Assembly: GCF_000003605.2 (NCBI RefSeq)
Contig: NW_003156234.1
Span: 415,932 to 441,031, forward strand
Source: Saccoglossus kowalevskii
Lineage: Eukaryota; Hemichordata; Enteropneusta; Harrimaniidae
Length of the DNA stretch: 25,100 nt
Reading direction: 5' to 3'
A program made the translations under genes and the position numbers. Each line of letters opens with the position of its first letter. Within the stretch, counting starts at the first letter, position 1. The notes under the pieces were generated by a model. That model searched no databases. It was given only the letters and a program-made list of their open reading frames with translations, and had not been told where the DNA came from. Shown here one piece after another: positions 21,716 through 25,100 of the stretch.

Positions 21716-21798
21716 CTTTTTTGATACAGGATGTACACTCTTTTTCAAATTCTCTCCAATACCTGGTGACGGGACAGCACCAACATTAAAAGAAACGC
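21716..21798 (-). CDS. BRD4: BET protein exon linking the proline-rich and conserved C-terminal parts
   Basis: The exon lies between acceptor ATTATTCCAG and donor GTAAAA. Two bases complete a Gly codon from the preceding exon (phase 1), then 27 codons encode VSFNVGAVPSPGIGENLKKS followed by VHPVSKK in phase 0. Vertebrate BRD4 has a poorly conserved Pro/Lys linker (…EPKTPVAPKK) directly before DLKIKNMGSW, and this exon occupies that place. The sequence itself is not conserved, so the call rests on splice sites, phase and position. Confidence 0.82.
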
Positions 21799-22829
21799 CT
21801 GGAATAATGAATAAAACATATGTATGTTTTGATATCTACATTTAACTAACAACTCCCCAGTCAATCAATCTGTGATGTCATTAACATTACCTTCTTGGTG
21901 ACCACTAGATCTAAGACCTGACGAAAGAACTTTTGATTTTGATTTGATCCAAAGTACACAACTGGTCAACAACCAGTAGAGTGATATGACAATGACAAAC
22001 ATTATAATATAAACTATAGCAGTATTTGGTATTCTGAGAAAACTCAATTTCAAGGCCATAGCAAACACATTATTTGACATGCTGTATTCAAATTAATGTT
22101 TCATACGAATTGGGCGATCAAATTCAATCAGAGGATTTTTTTTTTTATTGTTATGTGTATGTAATGATATATCCGTACACCATTTTGAAAAATCCCATAA
22201 CCGAGTTGGTTGAGTTTCAGACATTGACATAAAGCCGAGGGTATCTTGAAACAGAATGAATGTGTAATTTGCACTCAGTACATATATTTATTACTTTTCA
22301 TGTATGGTCATGAGGGTACTGTACTGCTAAGTGGCAAAACGTGTTGACAACCTGTCAGAAATGAATAATAAGCATGGCACTTGTAAATAATTACTTTCAT
22401 CTGGGTAGGAGTAAAAGTCACATTTGTTGTGCTGCAGTGAGACTTTCACGTCATTTTTATATAATTAAATGCTGAAGCTTCTAGAAATAGCCAAAATGAA
22501 TAGGGAAGATTTGTGTCAACAGGTATTGTGTTAAGATATGCACCTTAAACAGTGACTGACACAGAAGATGAAACGTGTATGCTTCACACTATCTCGCGTT
22601 TGTATAATGTTCAAATACAAAAGACAAACTCTTTCAAACCCTTATCCTGCAAGCCCCATGTCGATTGGCATTCACCTTAATACCTATCATATGATATGCA
22701 AACAAAATTTGCATATCGTTGTTCTGATTGGTAGCTCTATGTTATTCCCTTTTTCAGAAATTTATAAGACAAGGGTTCCTGCAATTCATCTGACTTGGCA
22801 ATCTGATTTAACAGAGCAGAAATACTTAC
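21799..22829 (-). other. BRD4: BET intron (phase 1)
   Basis: The donor GTAAGTATT at 22829 and the acceptor TTATTCCAG ending at 21799 are both strong. It contains a small membrane-protein-like open frame (22080-21865) and no recognised repeats. Confidence 0.85.
21865..22080 (-). CDS. Possible 71-residue single-pass membrane microprotein inside a BET intron
   Basis: The minus-strand frame opens at ATG (context ACAGC before it, purine at -3). It encodes a hydrophobic segment at about residues 20-44 (TAIVYIIMFVIVISLYWLLT), then a basic stretch (WIKSKSKV) and a polar tail ending GHQEGNVNDITD. The layout of one TM helix followed by a basic juxtamembrane stretch is that of a small integral membrane protein. 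A faint likeness to SMIM13 (tryptophan-rich helix, K-rich turn, then GxQEG) is noted but not strong. It could equally be chance in AT-rich intronic DNA, or an alternative exon. Confidence 0.2.
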   Translation of the reverse strand: MSNNVFAMALKLSFLRIPNTAIVYIIMFVIVISLYWLLTSCVLWIKSKSKVLSSGLRSSGHQEGNVNDITD

Positions 22830-24116
22830 CATGTCTTTGTGGTAGCTTATGGACATCAGGTTTCTGTTCAGACTTAGGAGGTTCTGTTTTTGGTGGTGAA
22901 GACCGAGATATCTCTGGAGGGGGTGATGGCGTATTACGATCAAAGGAATTGCTGTCCTCATCACCAACCATAAACTTAACTGCATCAGGCTCATGTGGCG
23001 GAGATGGTAGTTGCGGTGAGTATGCCTTGTCTTCTACTGGGCTAGATTCATTTGAGGGTTGCAAAGCTGGTTGTATGACAGGTTGCCTTGCAGGCTGTGA
23101 CATCTGTTCCATTTCGGCATTTGAAACAAGTTGAGCCACTGCATGCGACATGGCTTGCGTTCTAGGGTGCAGTGCAGGTTGTATCACAGAGTGTGATGTA
23201 GGCTGTGTTACATGATGAGATGTGCGTTGTGACATTGGATGCGACATAAGTTCAGTACCATGTGATGTGGGTTGTGAAATTTGCGACGTTGGCTGTGAAA
23301 TTTGCGACGTTGGCTGGGTAATGTGCGACGTTGGCTGGGTAATGTGCGACGTTGGCTGGGTAATGTGCGACGTTGGCTGGGTAATGTGTGCCGTGGACTG
23401 GGCAATGTGTGGCGTGGACTGGGCAATGTGTGGCGTGGACTGGGCAATGTGTGGCGTGGACTGGGAATTACGAGACGTGGGCTGTGAATTGCGCGAGGTG
23501 GGCTGTGAATTACGAGACGTGGGCTGTGAATTGCGCGAGGTGGGCTGTGAATTGCGAGACGTGGGCTGGGAATTGCGCAAGGTGGGCTGGTCAATATGCG
23601 GTGTTGGCTGTGAATTACGCGACGTGGGCTGGGCAATGTGCGACATTGGTTGCGTAATATGTGGAATGGGTTGTGGAACATGTGAAATAGGTTGCGTAAA
23701 ATGTGATGTAGGTTGTGTTAAATGCTGTGTCGTGTGTGACATGGGTTGTGTAACATGCGACATGGACTGTGAGACCTGGGACGACATTGAAAAAGACATA
23801 GAATCTGATGTTGTCATTTGATGTGGCATGGATTGCATCATTGCTGGTGGCATAGTGTGCATCATAGGATGAGAGATGGGTTGAGTAATAGGTTGTGATA
23901 AAGCTTGCAGCAAAGACTCTGGTATATCTGGTATTGACGGTTGTATAGAATGGTGAGATACTGATTTTGATCCATGCGAGAGCTCTGGCTGATTCACAGG
24001 TTCCTTGATAGGCAGTAATACTGGTGGTGTAGCTAGTTTTGATGATGCTTTTGACTTTGGTGGTGTAACTGATTTCGTTGATCGAGTATGAGACTTGGAA
24101 GGGGTGGTAGTGTGAC
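22830..24116 (-). CDS. BRD4: BET protein large exon: basic S/T-P region, heptad array, acidic proline-rich region
   Basis: The exon lies between acceptor GGAATTTTGCAG and donor GTAAGTATT, 1287 bp, phase 1 at both ends, so skipping it would keep the frame. Order of parts: a basic, proline-directed stretch (KSHTRSTKSVTPPKSKASSK), a leucine-containing island (PDIPESLLQALSQP), Met/His/Gln-rich sequence, the 22-unit heptad array (23718-23257), degenerate heptads, then SSPVEDKAYSPQLPSPPHEP and NTPSPPPEISRSSPPKTEPP, with VKFMVGDEDSN between them. The exon replaces the His/Gln/Pro-rich disordered region of vertebrate BRD4 and is expected to be disordered. The upstream exons carrying the bromodomains and ET domain lie beyond the window. 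Confidence 0.9.
23257..23718 (-). repeat. BRD4: 22 tandem 21-bp units encoding heptapeptides (QPTSHIT type)
   Basis: Units begin every 21 bp from 23257 to 23698 with no indel. In protein order the variants are TQPTSHF, TQPISHV, PQPIPHI, TQPMSHI, AQPTSRN, SQPTPHI, DQPTLRN, five SQPTSRN, SQSTPHI, two AQSTPHI, AQSTAHI, three TQPTSHI, TQPTSQI, SQPTSQI and SQPTSHG. Neighbouring units are identical or nearly so in DNA, including synonymous sites. The outermost units are diverged and merge into shorter or longer relics on both sides (for example TQHL, MSHP, VTQPTSHSV). Because the unit length is a multiple of three and lacks stops, other frames and the plus strand also stay open here. Confidence 0.93.
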
Positions 24117-24284
24117 CTGCAAAATTCCAAACACATATAGATACCAAATTGAATAAAATATTGGAAGCACATATAACTGATCATTTATAGCAATAACATA
24201 ATGCAATGGTTTTTAAAATAAGATACAAGAATAAGGGTATCGTGTACAACCCCCTGAAAAGTCACATAACCAGACACATCCAGG

Positions 24285-24835
24285 AAGGTCTTTCAGCAGC
24301 AAACATTTTACATGCATAACTGAGATCCGGGTCCGGAATGGTGAAAATGTGCGATTTCAATGCATTTTCGGCCTTAAAGTGGCCGCCATTTGGCTATCGT
24401 TAATGAGATCATGAAACAAATGCACATACATATTTGTGACATGATGTACCTTGTGTGTGTGAAGTTTGAACTCGATCAATCCAAGCATGTCTCAGATACG
24501 GATCCAGAACTGAATTCTTTAAAACAAATTGGCCGCCAGTCGGCCATTTCGAACCCGATCCAAAAAAAAAATGACGTGCATCAAGGTCCTATTATAGTTA
24601 ATGTATGTACCAAATTTGAACAAAATCCGTCCATGCATAACTGAGATCCGGGTCCGGAATGGTGAAAATGTGCGATTTTGATGCATTTTCGGCCTTAAAA
24701 TGGCCGCTATTCGGCTATCGTTAATCGGATCATGAAAAAAATGCATGTGCATATGTCCCATATAATGTGTGATGTATGAGTGAAGTTTGAACTTAATCGG
24801 TCCATGCATGTTCGAGATACAGGTGATCACGGACG
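24285..24835 (+). repeat. Tandem pair of the dispersed repeat with 321-bp period
   Basis: CATGCATAACTGAGATCCGG starts at 24311 and again at 24632. About 120 bp that follow are nearly identical (GTGAAAATGTGCGATTT, GCATTTTCGGCCTTAAA, TTCGGCTATCGTTAAT or TTTGGCTATCGTTAAT). Between them a second, diverged monomer carries the equivalent blocks (GATACGGATCCAGAACTGAA, TTGGCCGCCAGTCGGCCATT, GACGTGCATCAAGGTCC). The structure is therefore an A-B dimer of roughly 160-bp monomers forming a 321-bp higher-order unit. Confidence 0.8.
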
Positions 24836-24853
24836 CACACAGGGCAAAACATA

Positions 24854-24888
24854 AGTCCCCGTTTTCGGACTGCGTCCGAACGGGGACT
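24854..24888. repeat. 15-bp-stem hairpin at the end of the repeat
   Basis: AGTCCCCGTT (24854-24863) pairs with AACGGGGACT (24879-24888), and CGGAC (24866-24870) pairs with GTCCG (24874-24878). There is one TT bulge and a TGC loop. It follows CACGGACGCACACAGG directly and looks like the right-hand terminus of the mobile unit carrying the monomers. Confidence 0.75.
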
Positions 24889-24932
24889 AACAAAGTGTGT
24901 AACTTATTGTAGTAAGTTATCAACATCTAGCA

Positions 24933-24990
24933 CTACTTCAGCGTCAAATCAGCGCCTGGAATTGCTGTAATATCCAACTGCTGTGCTTCG
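24933..24990 (-). CDS. Possible cryptic or alternative terminal exon
   Basis: A strong minus-strand acceptor (TTATTTTCCCAG) is followed by a frame reading EAQQLDITAIPGADLTLK and then TAG at 24935-24933. No donor follows, so it could only be a terminal exon, for example of a truncated BET transcript ending before the heptad exon. It is short, not recognised in BET proteins, and lies beside a repeat terminus, so chance is the likelier explanation. Confidence 0.15.
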
Positions 24991-25100
24991 CTGGGAAAAT
25001 AATTAAGTTACTATAAAATACTCTATTTTAGCTAAAATAAATTTTCACTGAAAAAAACTTTTTTTTGTATGGACGAGTTGAATGTAAAATATAGGAAATA

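Larger units (their letters stand above)
24117..25100 (-). other. BRD4: Upstream BET intron (phase 1), partial
   Basis: The acceptor at 24118-24117 ends this intron and its donor lies beyond the window. Most of it is the 321-bp repeat pair, its terminal hairpin and AT-rich DNA. Confidence 0.75.

Noticed and set aside
23208-23681. 157-codon minus-strand frame rich in HSPRL/LPSPRHT
   Set aside because: It is an alternative frame of the same repeat, without splice support or conserved context.
22568-23821. Long plus-strand open frames (up to 199 codons, Cys/Asp/Val/Gly heptads) across the array
   Set aside because: They are the complement of the BET heptad exon. A 21-bp unit without stops stays open in several frames, and the minus frame alone has matching splice sites and conserved neighbours.
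24519-24926. 135-codon minus-strand frame in the upstream intron
   Set aside because: It runs through the 321-bp repeat pair and its hairpin. Its internal similarity merely reflects the DNA repeat.

Overview
This window looks like animal nuclear DNA. It is AT-rich, genes are split by GT-AG introns, and non-coding DNA is packed with decayed transposons and small inverted-repeat elements. A BET-family gene whose long carboxyl end is of the BRD4/fs(1)h type makes it a metazoan. The compact introns and the repeat style suggest a marine invertebrate, but I cannot name the species.

Right half (about 17.9-24.1 kb, minus strand): six exons encode the C-terminal 600 residues of a BRD4-like BET protein. 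In transcript order they are 24116-22830, 21798-21716, 20310-20164, 19768-19677, 18750-18621 and 17975-17910. All five introns have GT-AG ends and the phases fit throughout (1,0,0,2,0). The encoded parts are a basic S/T-P-rich stretch, a 22-copy heptapeptide array, a proline-rich acidic segment, the conserved IGSWSNL block, a long charged coiled coil, and the terminal P-TEFb-binding motif ending IDMNRQSDIMANFEEML. The bromodomains and ET domain must lie beyond base 25100. A 3' UTR begins at 17909; its end is uncertain and may lie anywhere down to about 11.4 kb.

Introns of this gene hold a dispersed non-coding repeat with monomers of about 160 bp. A clear 321-bp tandem pair lies at 24.3-24.8 kb and is followed by a perfect-stem hairpin. 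One intronic copy is split by a 118-bp TTAA-flanked MITE.

Left half (1-11.4 kb): no complete gene is seen. It contains a TA-flanked 888-bp inverted-repeat element with a second MITE nested inside it, two LINE reverse-transcriptase relics in opposite orientation, two more TTAA-type MITEs, a fold-back element, a degenerate hammerhead-ribozyme-like motif, and a possible 11-codon first exon (minus strand, 5700-5668) of an unidentified gene.

The most notable feature is the heptad array in the BET protein. It is built of exact 21-bp units in locally homogenised blocks, so it appears to have expanded recently inside an otherwise conserved transcriptional coactivator.
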